This document shows, piece by piece, positions 1 through 8,450 of a stretch of DNA of 42,534 nt. The position numbers and the translations under genes were made by a program. Origin of the DNA: GCA-003244245 sp050700355 (GTDB lineage Bacteria; Actinomycetota; Actinomycetes; Mycobacteriales; Pseudonocardiaceae); assembly GCA_050700355.1 (NCBI GenBank), contig JBOHHE010000459.1, positions 1 to 42,534 on the forward strand, given 5' to 3'. The notes under the pieces were generated by a model. It worked only from the letters and a program-made list of their open reading frames with translations. It was not told the DNA's origin and ran no database searches. The first letter of the stretch is position 1, and the number at the start of each line of letters is the position of its first letter.

Positions 1-229
1 CTCTAGCACTCAACGCCACTCACGGGTGAGGTGCGGCGAAGCCACACCCCACAATTGGCGAGACGATACCGCGCTGTGGCCACCGCAGGTGGGAAAACGC
101 TCCCCGCGTCACCGGGAAGAAGTTAATCTGGATCTTGGCATTGCGGGGTGGACGTTCTCCGACCGGTTCGGCAAAGTCTGACGTGCACATCATTCCGGCT
201 GCGACAGTACAAGAGAGGGACGGCGAAAC

Positions 230-514
230 GTGACGAGCAAGGCGATGCGGGGCACAGGCGGGCTTTCCTCCGACAACGGCGAGAATCAAGGATTGGCGAT
301 GGAGCTGCACAGCGAACGGGAACGTTACCGTTCGACCATCCAGCTCCGTAACCCGGAGGGAGAACCCGCGACCCTGATCGTGCTACGCCGGGGACGTGGT
401 CGCGATGGGCGCGTCTGGATCACCTTCGACGGCGCCATAAAGACCACCCTGACAATGCATGACCAGGAGTCGGACGAGGTAATCAACATGATCAAGGCAG
501 CGCAGTGCGCGTGA
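230..514 (+). CDS. Small hypothetical protein (94 aa)
   Basis: GTG start with a GAGAGGG ribosome binding site about 10 bases upstream. The protein is soluble and charged. Its middle reads like a small beta-sheet domain (IQLRNPEGEPATLIVLRRGRGRD, shown here only in part: ATLIVLRRGRGRDGRVWITF), followed by a short acidic helix near the C-terminus. There is no signal peptide, membrane segment or catalytic motif. I do not recognise a family with a known function. The good start site and typical actinomycete codon use argue that it is real. Confidence 0.55.
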   Translation: MTSKAMRGTGGLSSDNGENQGLAMELHSERERYRSTIQLRNPEGEPATLIVLRRGRGRDGRVWITFDGAIKTTLTMHDQESDEVINMIKAAQCA

Positions 515-531
515 TACTCCTGGAAGGTCCC

Positions 532-747
532 ATGAGGAAGAATCGTAAGAGCAAAGAGCAGCGAGGCCTGGTGACACATCGCATTGTATATGCCAACCAC
601 AGGCGTCCGCACGATCGAAATCAGGAGCTCAAGGTGGACGTCCGGCGCGGAACGATCATAGACCTGGGCTATGCGACAGCAATGGTTGCCGTCCGTACAC
701 CACTACCGCTGGATGCGGTAAGAGTCATCAGAATAGAATCCTGTTAG
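532..747 (+). CDS. Small basic hypothetical protein (71 aa)
   Basis: An ATG with GGAAGG just upstream begins a short basic protein (MRKNRKSKEQRG at the N-terminus). An earlier GTG at 505 would make it 80 aa and overlap the end of the previous gene. Both follow the same direction, so they may be coexpressed. No family is recognised, and the existence of this gene is only moderately supported. Confidence 0.3.
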   Translation: MRKNRKSKEQRGLVTHRIVYANHRRPHDRNQELKVDVRRGTIIDLGYATAMVAVRTPLPLDAVRVIRIESC

Positions 748-781
748 GTACCACGCGTCGGAGAGCCGCGGGTCGTAGCCA

Positions 782-1119
782 TCAACCGAGGGTGTCAGAT
801 GAATATCTGCGACTGATCAAAGCATCCAGATCGAGCTTTCCCGTGACCGGAGCGGGAATGCTTATGAGGCCGGTTCCCCCTCCTGTGTGCTCGTAGTCGC
901 CGGCAATCAGCGTGTGCGCGGTGAGGGTCACGACCGGATCGAGTTCTACCAGCCAGTAGTGCGGGATGCCGGCATCAGCGTACTCGGCTGGTTTGGTGAC
1001 CCGATCAGTCCGCCCGGTCCCCAGGGAGACAATCTCTATTGCGACCAGCACATCGGCGGCGACCAAGCGAGTGGGATTCTGCTGCGCCCGGCGGGTCGGT
1101 ACGACCACGACATCAGGTG
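782..1119 (-). pseudogene. Uma2-family nuclease-like gene, C-terminal fragment
   Basis: The last ~108 codons are closely related to the C-terminal part of the intact Uma2 protein at 8451-9020, including the D-VLVAIEIVS core strand, the K-EYADAGIPHYWLVE segment and the LDLDALISRR end. Homology stops abruptly near 1119. Upstream of that point the reading frame runs into an unrelated gene (1132-2288), so the N-terminal half with the first active-site residues is missing. Uma2/DUF820 proteins have a PD-(D/E)XK nuclease-like fold and are numerous and mobile in actinomycetes. This copy is a truncated relic produced by recombination. Confidence 0.75.
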
Positions 1120-1131
1120 ATGGGGGCGGGA

Positions 1132-2288
1132 TCAATCCTTGCGATGCTCCAGGAAGCTGGAATCGACGGTGATGTGGCCCGTGAGGCGCCAGGCCCCTCG
1201 CTCGAATACCAAGTCGCCGGTGACAGTGAAGGGCAGTTTCCGCCGATAGGCCAGGATAGCCCACTCGTGATCTTCGCCGGTGAGGGTGATATGAACGCTT
1301 CGCAATCGATTGTGTACGTCGGCTACGAGGATGATCGTCGCGCTTTCTTCCTCGTCCTCGACCGGGTCCTCCCAGTTGAGGGTGCGTACTGTACCGACAA
1401 GTGTCACGGTGCGTGGTGGTTCTTCCTGGCGAACCAGCCGTTCGCGCACGCGGGGAAGTCCGGCGATGACATCGCGGTCCACCACGCTCGGCGAGCTTCC
1501 GACCTCGGGTCGCGGTTCAGCCGCCGCCCATTCGAAGGATCAGATCCAGAGACCGCAGAGAGTTGGGCTGGGCGAGGTCTTGCAAAGACTCCACCAGGCT
1601 CGCACTGAGACCGAACTGTCCAGCTTGCTCCATGGCTTCATGGTTCCACTTTTGAGTGAGATCACGGGTGGCCTCCAGCCCGCGGGCCAGGGTCTCCATG
1701 ACCTTGCGCGGGAAAGCCACTGCCCTCTCACCATTATCATGGGCGGGCAGTGGATCGCCGAGCCGGGTTACGACAGTGAATACGAAGCTCCCGCGTTTAG
1801 TGTGTCCGAGCCGTACCTCCTCGTCGAGAAACTCGGTCACGCTGGAGGGCGGCCTGCCGCGATGCGAGTGCGTGGGGTCCGCAGCGATGGTCGCGGCGGC
1901 CTTGAGCATCTTGTACAATGCCTCCATCGTCTTCATCCGCCTGGCGGAACGGGATCGTCCCGTCGGTCATGACCTGGTCCAGCCGGACGAACAAAAGATC
2001 CGCGCGAGCGGCCATGACGCGCTCAGCCAGTTCGTCGGCGTCCCAGTCGTAGATGCACCCGAGCGCGTAGAGCGCATCGATGAAGAGCTGTGGGAAGTCG
2101 ACGTAATCGGTGGCCAGTGGAAGCATGACGCGACCGCGTGGTCCGTCCGCTCCTGGGAGCCGCCAGATCTCCTTGACCTCGTGACGGGACTCCAGCTCCC
2201 AGTGGTGGGAGGCCAGGTACTGCGAGACTGCCGTGGGCGTCAGCGTGCCGACAACATCACGGTAGCTCTCCAGTGCTGATGTGCTCAC
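1132..2288 (-). pseudogene. Hypothetical protein gene broken by two frameshifts
   Basis: Three overlapping minus-strand reading frames join into one protein of about 380 residues. The first part (2288 down to about 1936) starts MSTSALESYRDVVG and reads to PFRQA. Removing one G there leads directly into MKTMEALYKMLKAAA (about 1936-1517). The second frame ends in LILRMGGG and a stop, while the next frame continues from EWAAAEPRPEVGSS into VVDRDVIAGLPRVRERL to the end at 1132. The protein is soluble and I do not recognise its function. Either the gene is decaying or the sequence carries two indel errors. A frameshifted VOC gene also lies in this flank, while the biosynthetic genes are intact, which favours real decay. 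Confidence 0.6.
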
Positions 2289-2423
2289 CTGCCGTATCCT
2301 TCGCCGATTGTCCGGAGAATGCCAAGCAGTCCTGCCACATCGAAGATATTACTTCTAGGTAGGTGCACGGTCTTGGAACCCGCTCCTCCGCGATGGTCCC
2401 CAAATCGCTAGCGCGTTATCGAA

Positions 2424-2466
2424 CTTCACCATGACCGGAGCGGTAATGGTGATGAGACCGGTTTCC
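2424..2466 (-). repeat. Third, very short copy of the Uma2 gene 3' region
   Basis: About 43 bases closely match the stretch near the 3' end of the Uma2 gene at about 8482-8527 (the part containing ACCGGAGCGGT and GATGAGACCGG). The match ends at the edge of the transposase remnant that follows. This suggests an insertion or deletion event cut the Uma2 copy here. Confidence 0.6.
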
Positions 2467-2469
2467 CAT

Positions 2470-2765
2470 CGTCAGCCTTGTCGGCGGGCAGTGTGGCTGG
2501 CCGCCGGCGGGCCGGGAACGGATCGGCAGGACCGCCTTGATCAGCGGCTTGAGCGCTTCCTGGTCGCGTGTGCTGACGGTGAAGACCCCGACTGCTCGGG
2601 GCAGGCCCGTCCGGTCGATCAGGCGTGGATTTTCCAGCCCGGTTTACCACGGTCCACCGGGCGGGGGCCGGTCACCCGCCCCCTTTTCGCCCGCACGGCC
2701 GCGCTGTCCAGCACCGCCCGGGACCAGTCGATCTCCCCCTGGCTGCCCAGTTCATCATGCACGGC
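2470..2765 (-). mobile_element. IS5-type transposase remnant
   Basis: Read on the minus strand, the segment encodes pieces typical of IS5-group DDE transposases: EIDWSRAVLDSAAVRAKRG, then GPRPVDRGKPGWKIHA, an in-frame stop, TGLPRAVGVFTVSTRDQEAL and a degenerate ADKADD motif. The N-terminal DNA-binding part, the rest of the DDE domain and obvious terminal inverted repeats are absent, so it cannot transpose. It shows that this flank has been an insertion hotspot. Bases 2766-2845 contain nothing I can assign. Confidence 0.7.
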
Positions 2766-2845
2766 ACCGAGGCAGTTCATCAATCACGTCCACCCATCAT
2801 GGCAACACGCTAGCCAACCTCCAAATAAGACGCCCTCTAAGTGAT

Positions 2846-4897
2846 TTACAAAGATCGCTCCGCTCGTTGGAGCTTGCTGGCGGTGCGGAAAATACGGCGG
2901 ATCTGGGTCCGCCTGGCTGGGTACTGCCTGCTCAATGCAGCGACCGCTCTGCGACGTGGCCACCAACGCAAGTCCGGAGCAAAATTCGTCACGAGACGTA
3001 GCAGCTCAGCCGACTCATGTGTGGGAAAGAACTCCCGCTGGCGCAATCGCGACAGATCAACGAAACACGCCAGCTTGGCAAGACGCATGAGTGCGGCGTG
3101 ACCGAACCTCTGATCTTCAAGAATGCCCTTGGCCAGAATACTCACCTGCTCAGGGTACTGCTTGGCGAGCAGCACCGAATCGACTGTTTCAGGTGACGAG
3201 TCGCGCGAGAATCCGACCACCCGCATCCCGACCCCCAGAGCAACCGTGTGTAGGCATTCGGATCCAAGAGAGGACTGACTCAGCCAGGACACCACGGTAT
3301 TCAACACATTCTCCTGGTTCATCGGCTGGGACAGTAAACCGAGTATGCCGCCCACAACGGCATTCTGCACTTTCACGTTCGACGAGCACCCGAGACTCGT
3401 GAGCTGATACAGCGCCTGGTGGGGGTCTTGCACACCGAACCCGGATCCATAGACCAACGCCGAGGTAAACTGCCGATAGACGGAGTCGGAGGTAACCCAG
3501 CTCTCCAGAGTCTGCTCCACGAGTGGACGCAAACCGTGCGCACCCGCCAGCCGGGTGAGCACGCGGGCCGCCAACTGCCGCTGCTTGACTGAATGCCGAG
3601 AAGCAAGATGATCCACCAGCTCGTAGGCAGAGACTTCGGTGATCAAGGTACATAACGCACGTACTGCCGCACTGCTGAAACGGTCCAGCAGGGCTGGCGC
3701 GCACATCCAATCACGAAAAACCGCGCGACTCTCGTGGTACTCCCGCCATACAAGACGCAGCACCGCATCGCGCCAGCCCTGCCTGGCAAAACGAACAGTC
3801 TCCTCTGTCAGTCCTGGGCGACGGGGATGCTCGCGCTTGATGGTGACCGCCCGAATGTCAGCCAGTAATTTATGTCTAGATATGGCAAATATCTGCCGGG
3901 GCAGCAATGGTGTATCCGGGAGCGACTCGGCGGTACGGATCATTTTATCGAGTTTTATCGCCTGGGCGGCAACCTCGTCAAAGGAGCGGTCCTCCAGCAA
4001 GGCGACCGCCAACGACATGGAGTACTCGATGACCGACCAACCTTCCAGCACCGCAGTAACAGCGTGCTCGGCATCCTCGCTGAGAGCATCGAGCGCATCA
4101 GTTGTCTCACATCTACCCGTGACGATCTCCATGGCCAGGAGCGCAGCACGCACTGCCTTCTCTGGCGGGTCGGATTCCGCGAGGGCGTCGGCCAGGTCAC
4201 ATTTGAGTACCTGTTTGGCCTGCTCTCTCACCTGCGGATAGCGATGATCAAGAACCGCCACGGCCACCTCAACCGGATCGGGCGGTCTCAGTTCAGTGAT
4301 ATATCTGGATACTTCAGGCGGTGCCTGCTGACGGTTGTCGAGCACTATCACCAGATGGCAGCCCACTGACCGGCCAAAGGCCGCCGCTCGGTTGAACTCC
4401 CACCCGGTGAACGGGTGCCTACCCTGGTCGCTCACATCCCACAGATATCCCTCACCCGGAAGTAGATCGGACTCGCTGATACTGCCGAGACGGCGATCTG
4501 GGTTGAGATCGACGATGTCCGTGATACCTTGGTCAGCCAGGAGCCGCCACCCAGCGAAAGTTCTCCCGGTACCCGTGCCGCACAGTACGACAATGTGATG
4601 TGCAGCCAATTCCCGGTGTGCGTCATCGAATCGTGCGGGTTCCACGAACTCGTGGCGTACTTGTTCCAATTCCTCAACAGCGACGCGCCTGGCTACCAGC
4701 TCCGGCAGCGACGGGAGCAGCGAGGAACTGTTGTCGACCGTGATATCACCGTATACCCAGCCCGCCTGAACACCACTCATTTCCCCGTCGACCTGGTTGT
4801 CCATGTCAGGCGCGGCTGGTGGGATGTACATATACTCGCAAGCCTCAGCTGGCCCGCTGGCTTCTTCGTCGGTGTTCACCTGGAGCGGAATGTTCAT
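2846..4897 (-). CDS. Large protein with degenerate P-loop, possible STAND-like NTPase of a conflict module
   Basis: 683 aa. The start overlaps the stop of the preceding cyclase-like gene by 4 bases (ATGA), indicating translational coupling. Residues 40-54 hold a short motif (MSGVQAGWVYGDITV) that recurs at the C-terminus of the cyclase-like protein and in the small protein at 6759-7091. Residues about 83-115 contain FVEPARF followed by a hydrophobic strand and CGTGTGRT, which resembles a Walker A loop with the usual lysine replaced by arginine. The remaining ~450 residues are helical and rich in Leu/Ala, suggesting HEAT- or TPR-like repeats. No transmembrane segment is visible. By architecture I infer an NTP-binding sensor or effector scaffold as seen in actinobacterial STAND conflict proteins. 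The exact family is not identified. Confidence 0.6.
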   Translation of the reverse strand: MNIPLQVNTDEEASGPAEACEYMYIPPAAPDMDNQVDGEMSGVQAGWVYGDITVDNSSSLLPSLPELVARRVAVEELEQVRHEFVEPARFDDAHRELAAHHIVVLCGTGTGRTFAGWRLLADQGITDIVDLNPDRRLGSISESDLLPGEGYLWDVSDQGRHPFTGWEFNRAAAFGRSVGCHLVIVLDNRQQAPPEVSRYITELRPPDPVEVAVAVLDHRYPQVREQAKQVLKCDLADALAESDPPEKAVRAALLAMEIVTGRCETTDALDALSEDAEHAVTAVLEGWSVIEYSMSLAVALLEDRSFDEVAAQAIKLDKMIRTAESLPDTPLLPRQIFAISRHKLLADIRAVTIKREHPRRPGLTEETVRFARQGWRDAVLRLVWREYHESRAVFRDWMCAPALLDRFSSAAVRALCTLITEVSAYELVDHLASRHSVKQRQLAARVLTRLAGAHGLRPLVEQTLESWVTSDSVYRQFTSALVYGSGFGVQDPHQALYQLTSLGCSSNVKVQNAVVGGILGLLSQPMNQENVLNTVVSWLSQSSLGSECLHTVALGVGMRVVGFSRDSSPETVDSVLLAKQYPEQVSILAKGILEDQRFGHAALMRLAKLACFVDLSRLRQREFFPTHESAELLRLVTNFAPDLRWWPRRRAVAALSRQYPARRTQIRRIFRTASKLQRAERSL

Positions 4898-5634
4898 CGG
4901 TGGCCGCCGAAGCTGATGCCCCCGTTGACAGTGCCCGCCTGGACGCCCGTCATCATCCCGCGCACCTCGTTGCGTACCCGCACCTCCCGATCGGACTTGG
5001 CGTCAGCGGTCAATGGGAGAAATGTGTTGATGAAATTCTCGATACTGCGCGAGTCGAACCCGGGGATCCGGACCCAGGCCGCCTGGGCGAACTCCTTGTC
5101 AACCACCGGCAGAGCGACGAAATCACCACGCCGGACAGACTCGGTATGGTCACCACCGAATGCGCTGCTGAAGGCGTGCTCAGACAGGATCAGGCCGGTG
5201 TTGACTGAGCCATCCGAGGCTTCGTCGATACAGCGCTGAAGTAGCTCTTTGAACGCGGGCGCGTTCAGCAGCCGAGTGTGGGAGATCTTGGAAGGATAGT
5301 AACCGGGCAGATCACCGACTGGGCCCAGTTCGACCGCGATACGCAGCCTTACGTCTGGCTTACGCCATCGATTGTGGTCGGCCGCCAGATCGTCGATACG
5401 TCTGCTCAGGCCGAGCAAGCGGCCGACGTGGCAACTCGGCAGGGTGAGGAGGACGCCGTCTCCGGTGCTCTCCCAGTTCATGACCTCACTGCGTTGGATA
5501 CCACAGTCCTGCAGCGCGGTACGCAACATGCGGTCAACGGCCTCGGCTATCGCGTTGAGGTAGTGCCCGGCATTGCGGGCCGAGCCGACGACGTCGAGGC
5601 CAAGTAACGCACGGTGCTCTGGAATCGGATGCAC
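4894..5634 (-). CDS. Class III nucleotide-cyclase-like protein
   Basis: The start is placed at the GTG at 5634 because GGAGG lies 5 bases upstream. A GTG at 5676 would add 14 residues but has no such site. From the 5634 start, D14 lies in LLGLDVVGSAR and D59 in STGDGVLLTLP, matching the two metal-binding aspartates of class III cyclases (the second in the GDG motif). A strand ending in AVELGPVGD follows, like the conserved NxGxV region. The ~175-residue cyclase homology domain is followed by a ~70-residue tail ending in MTGVQAGTVNGGISF, the motif shared with its neighbours. A stand-alone cyclase next to a cNMP-binding protein recalls Pycsar-type antiphage signalling, but I cannot tell which nucleotide it would use, or whether it is active. 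Confidence 0.6.
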   Translation of the reverse strand: MHPIPEHRALLGLDVVGSARNAGHYLNAIAEAVDRMLRTALQDCGIQRSEVMNWESTGDGVLLTLPSCHVGRLLGLSRRIDDLAADHNRWRKPDVRLRIAVELGPVGDLPGYYPSKISHTRLLNAPAFKELLQRCIDEASDGSVNTGLILSEHAFSSAFGGDHTESVRRGDFVALPVVDKEFAQAAWVRIPGFDSRSIENFINTFLPLTADAKSDREVRVRNEVRGMMTGVQAGTVNGGISFGGHR

Positions 5635-5711
5635 AGCTACCTCCACTTGTCCACTACCAGTACACTGAGTATGCACGGAACGTGAGGATGGTTCTCCCGG
5701 AATTCCGGGGT

Positions 5712-6380
5712 TTAGGCCCCTGGCCGCCAGCCGGGCCGACCGAGCAGGTACTCCAGCAAGGCTGGGTCAGGTAGAAGAAACCTGCATCGCCTAGTCTCCA
5801 AGAGGCCAGTCGAACGCAGCAGACTCAGTGCGGACTCAACAGTCTTCTCTGACGCGGTGACCACCTGAGCGAGGTCTCGCTGAGTGAGCCCTCGTATCAA
5901 AAGGCCGTCTCCGGCCCGTACGCCATGCTCCTTGGCCCAGGCCAGCAACTGGGAGGCGACCCGGGTCGGAACATCGAGTGAAGCTATAGCGAGTTGCCTG
6001 CGATCCGCCTTGTATAGCCTGCGCACCAAAGTGTCGTCTACCATCATGCGCATTTCCCGATCCTGTTCAAGAATACGCAGGAACGTTATCCTCGGCACGT
6101 GCAATGCGACACCACCGAGGTGAGCGATCACTGTCGCACTTCGCGGCCGACCGCTTATGACCCCCAATTCGCCGATCAACTCGCCGTGACCACAAAGACC
6201 CAGGATCGACTCCGAGCCGGTTTCCGTCGATAATACTATCTTGACAGCTCCAGACTCGATGAAGAGTACCTCATCGCTTTGTTCGCCATATCTCATCAAG
6301 AATTCGCCACGCAGGAAGGATTGTAGCCGTCCGAGCCCGCGCAAGGTGTGGGGCACCCGCGGTATCGCCCGGTCGCTCAT
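5712..6380 (-). CDS. Crp/Fnr-family regulator with cyclic-nucleotide-binding domain
   Basis: 222 aa, about the usual length of a Crp protein. Residues ~20-115 form a cNMP-binding jelly roll. The phosphate-binding cassette GELIGELGVISGRPRSATV retains Glu71 and Arg80, the positions that in CAP hold the ribose and the cyclic phosphate. A long helix follows, then a winged helix with LTQRDLAQVVTASEKTVESA (about 167-186). It is transcribed ahead of the cyclase-like gene on the same strand, 77 bases upstream of that gene's start. A plausible role is to sense the cyclase product and regulate the module. The ATG at 6380 has no strong ribosome binding site. Confidence 0.8.
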   Translation of the reverse strand: MSDRAIPRVPHTLRGLGRLQSFLRGEFLMRYGEQSDEVLFIESGAVKIVLSTETGSESILGLCGHGELIGELGVISGRPRSATVIAHLGGVALHVPRITFLRILEQDREMRMMVDDTLVRRLYKADRRQLAIASLDVPTRVASQLLAWAKEHGVRAGDGLLIRGLTQRDLAQVVTASEKTVESALSLLRSTGLLETRRCRFLLPDPALLEYLLGRPGWRPGA

Positions 6381-6758
6381 GACCAGTCATAGTGCCCAAT
6401 CGCCGATGGGTTCGTTGGTGGTCTTCCACTTCTTCACTCGTTCGGTACAGAAAATGAGTAGCTGTCAGAACCTGGAGCACGGTGAGCGATAATTCGCCAG
6501 ACGAGTACGCCTACGGGAACAGACGATATCTCGATCAGACTAAGCAAGCAGCAGGATCGGTGACTCGGCGCCACCAGCCGAGCTGCCCAGGGCAGTGTCC
6601 ATGGCAACCCGTGTGCAGGCAAGCCATTCCTACCGGCCGCCGGGACCACCACCCTGCCACAAGCCCCGGTTTATCGGGGGTACCGGCTCCCCATCACACC
6701 TACCGTCAAGAGCCTGCCGCAGCAGACCACGGCCCAGGCCACCCAGGGAGCAGTCGCG
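6381..6758. other. Intergenic region between divergent genes
   Basis: This stretch separates the minus-strand Crp-type gene from the plus-strand gene at 6759. It holds an open plus-strand frame (6482-6766) that I do not call because its composition and start are poor. The region presumably contains the two divergent promoters. I see no convincing hexamer pair, operator palindrome or RNA gene. Confidence 0.4.
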
Positions 6759-7091
6759 ATGTTTGACCTGATCTCAGTAGCAGCACTCACAACAGCAATC
6801 ACCGCCACGGTTCAGGGTGCCAGCGGCGAAGCTGGTCGACGAATCTGGAATGCCTTAACCAATCTCGTGCATAAGGTGTTCGGACGACAACCTCTACCGC
6901 AGGAACACCAGACCATCACCGACGGGCTCGCCGATTCTCCGACAATCACTCAACGTAATCCCGAACTTGAGACGGGGCATGTCATCAATATGGTGTCCGG
7001 CACTCCCCACATACAGGGATCCATTGTTCAAGGTAGAGATTTTACCGGGCCGATCACCTTCGACAACCCACCTCGAGAACACTCTAAATAA
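6759..7091 (+). CDS. Small protein sharing the conflict-module peptide motif
   Basis: 110 aa, with GGGAG 8 bases before the ATG. The N-terminal ~45 residues (LISVAALTTAITATVQGASG, then a WNALTNLVHKVFGR helix) resemble the helical start of many actinomycete proteins associated with NTPase or effector genes. The C-terminal part NMVSGTPHIQGSIVQGRDF plus GPITF is a short glycine-punctuated beta motif. It also occurs in the cyclase-like protein (end) and the P-loop protein (residues 40-54). It may be a recognition or assembly element that links these proteins. No enzyme domain is present. Confidence 0.6.
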   Translation: MFDLISVAALTTAITATVQGASGEAGRRIWNALTNLVHKVFGRQPLPQEHQTITDGLADSPTITQRNPELETGHVINMVSGTPHIQGSIVQGRDFTGPITFDNPPREHSK

Positions 7092-7173
7092 ATCACAGTC
7101 GGCGCGCTCGGCGAAGGCGGCTACGACCACACTCCCGGAACGGGGACCTTACCGAACCTCCCTGCCGGCTGAC

Positions 7174-7215
7174 GTGAACACCAGTGCTCAGGGGCGAGTC
7201 AAGGCGGCGACCACG
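7174..7215 (+). repeat. Direct repeat copy 1 (~42 bp)
   Basis: A 42-base segment starting GTGAAC and ending GCGACCACG recurs at 7677-7718 with about four mismatches. It covers the 3' end of the Fic-like fragment. The duplication probably arose with the rearrangement that left the hairpin between the two copies. Confidence 0.6.
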
Positions 7216-7375
7216 CCGCTGGCCTCGAATACTCGGCCGTGTGTGCGTCCGGTGCGCTCGGTGAGAACACCCAGGTCAACAAACTTGCGGACCGCGTTGT
7301 TCGCGGCCTGGAAGGACTTGCCGGTACGTTCGACGAGGGCGCTGACCGTGACGTGGCGCACAGTAGCGCCCCACC
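7190..7375 (-). pseudogene. C-terminal winged-helix fragment of a Fic-like protein
   Basis: The minus strand encodes about 55 residues ending in a stop: HVTVSALVERTGKSFQAANN, then AVRKFVDLGVLTERTGRTHG and RVFEASGVVAALTRP. This is the typical C-terminal winged helix of actinobacterial Fic/DUF4172-type proteins. No Fic motif (HPFxxGNGR) is found upstream, so only the tail survives. A second copy of the extreme 3' end occurs near 7677-7718. Confidence 0.5.
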
Positions 7376-7526
7376 ATCGCGGGCTACGTAGCCGACTGGC
7401 GCTGTTCGAGAGGGTAGCCGCCGCGCCATTACCGGGAAGCAGGCTCGCCCGGATCGGGACAGGGTTGCGCTACGCAAGGCCCAGGCACAGGGGCTGAGTC
7501 GGTGTCCCGGGTACCGGGCTGGGGAA

Positions 7527-7589
7527 TGATCGCTGTTTGGGAAGAATTAGCCGCGCACAGCGCGGCTAATTCTTCCCAAACAGCGATCA
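7527..7589. repeat. Perfect 30-bp inverted repeat with 3-base loop
   Basis: Bases 7527-7556 are the exact reverse complement of 7560-7589, separated by ACA. The arm contains GCTGTTTGGGAAGAATTAGC and is far less GC-rich than the surroundings. It is not followed by a T run and has no clear gene to terminate. It may be a remnant of a transposon end, a MITE-like element or a strong bidirectional terminator. Its perfection amid decayed DNA suggests recent arrival or selection. Confidence 0.85.
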
Positions 7590-7676
7590 AGGACAGGGCT
7601 GAAGGGCAGTGCCACGTCAAGATCATTGAAAGTGTCGAGGTCGTGGCGCCAGGTGGTGCGCAGATCCCGGGCCCGG

Positions 7677-7718
7677 GTGAACGCCAGGGCTCAGGGACGG
7701 GTCAAGGCGGCGACCACG
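7677..7718 (+). repeat. Direct repeat copy 2 (~42 bp)
   Basis: Second copy of the repeat at 7174-7215. On the minus strand it again encodes VVAALTRP and a stop, the tail of the Fic-like protein. The bases between 7590 and 7824 otherwise contain nothing I can assign. Confidence 0.6.
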
Positions 7719-7824
7719 TCATACCTGGCCGTGCGGGCGCTCGGTGCGCTCGATGAGGACGTTGAGGCCCGTTCGGAGCCTCCTCACCCAAGGGGCGGTC
7801 GCCGACACGGGCGGAGAGGTCGCG

Positions 7825-8441
7825 ATGAGCCGGTACATCGTGACGACGGCCATCCCCTACGTGAATGGCAGGCCGCACGTCGGACACGCCTTGGAGCTGG
7901 TCGAAACCGACGTACTCGCCCGCCACCGCCGTCAGCGCGGCGACGAGGTTCGGTTCGACCGACGATAACGCGCCGAAGAACGTGCAGGGCGCCGAGGCCG
8001 AGGGCATCTCCCCGGCCGAGTACGTCGAGCGTGTCGCCCAGCGCTTCCTGGCCCTGCGGGACACCCTTGACCTGTCCTTCGATGATTTCATCAAGACCAG
8101 CGCTGATCAACTACATCACCGGACCGGGCTACGGCACCGACGACGAGAACTTCCGGCGTGCCGCCGAAGCTGTCACCAGGATCGGCGACGAAGGGAAGAC
8201 GCTACATCGAAGCGGTACGCCCCTGGGAACTGGTCAAGGCCGAACGCAAGGAACAAACCGACAGCGGCGTTCTCGACACCGTGCTCGCCGAACTGGTCGC
8301 CACCTGCCGCGACTTCGCCACCATCTTCAGCCGTTCCTGTCCACCCTCGCCAGCCGTATCGCTGAACAGAGTGGCAATGGCGGTCCGACAGTAGCTGACC
8401 CCAGCCCGGTATTCCCCCGCCTCGAAGTCGTCAACGACTGA
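7825..8441 (+). pseudogene. metG: Methionyl-tRNA synthetase pseudogene with internal deletion
   Basis: An ATG with GGAGAGG upstream begins MSRYIVTTAIPYVNGRPHVG, the MetRS N-terminus with its class I HIGH-type signature (HVGH), and continues to RRQRGDEVRF. A frameshift leads to STDDNAPKNVQGAEAEGISP and LSFDDFIKTSAD. The text then jumps to LINYITGPGYGTDDENFRRA, which belongs to a much later part of the protein. Pieces of the C-terminal helical domain follow in two further frames (YIEAVRPWELVKAERKEQ, LDTVLAELVATCRDFA) and the end FPRLEV. The catalytic core including KMSKS is missing. It is a dead extra copy, not the housekeeping gene. Confidence 0.75.
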
Positions 8442-8450
8442 ACTGGGCAA

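Noticed and set aside
6482..6766. Plus-strand open frame upstream of the small motif protein
   Set aside because: Weak start, Pro/His-rich non-protein-like sequence and overlap with a better gene start.
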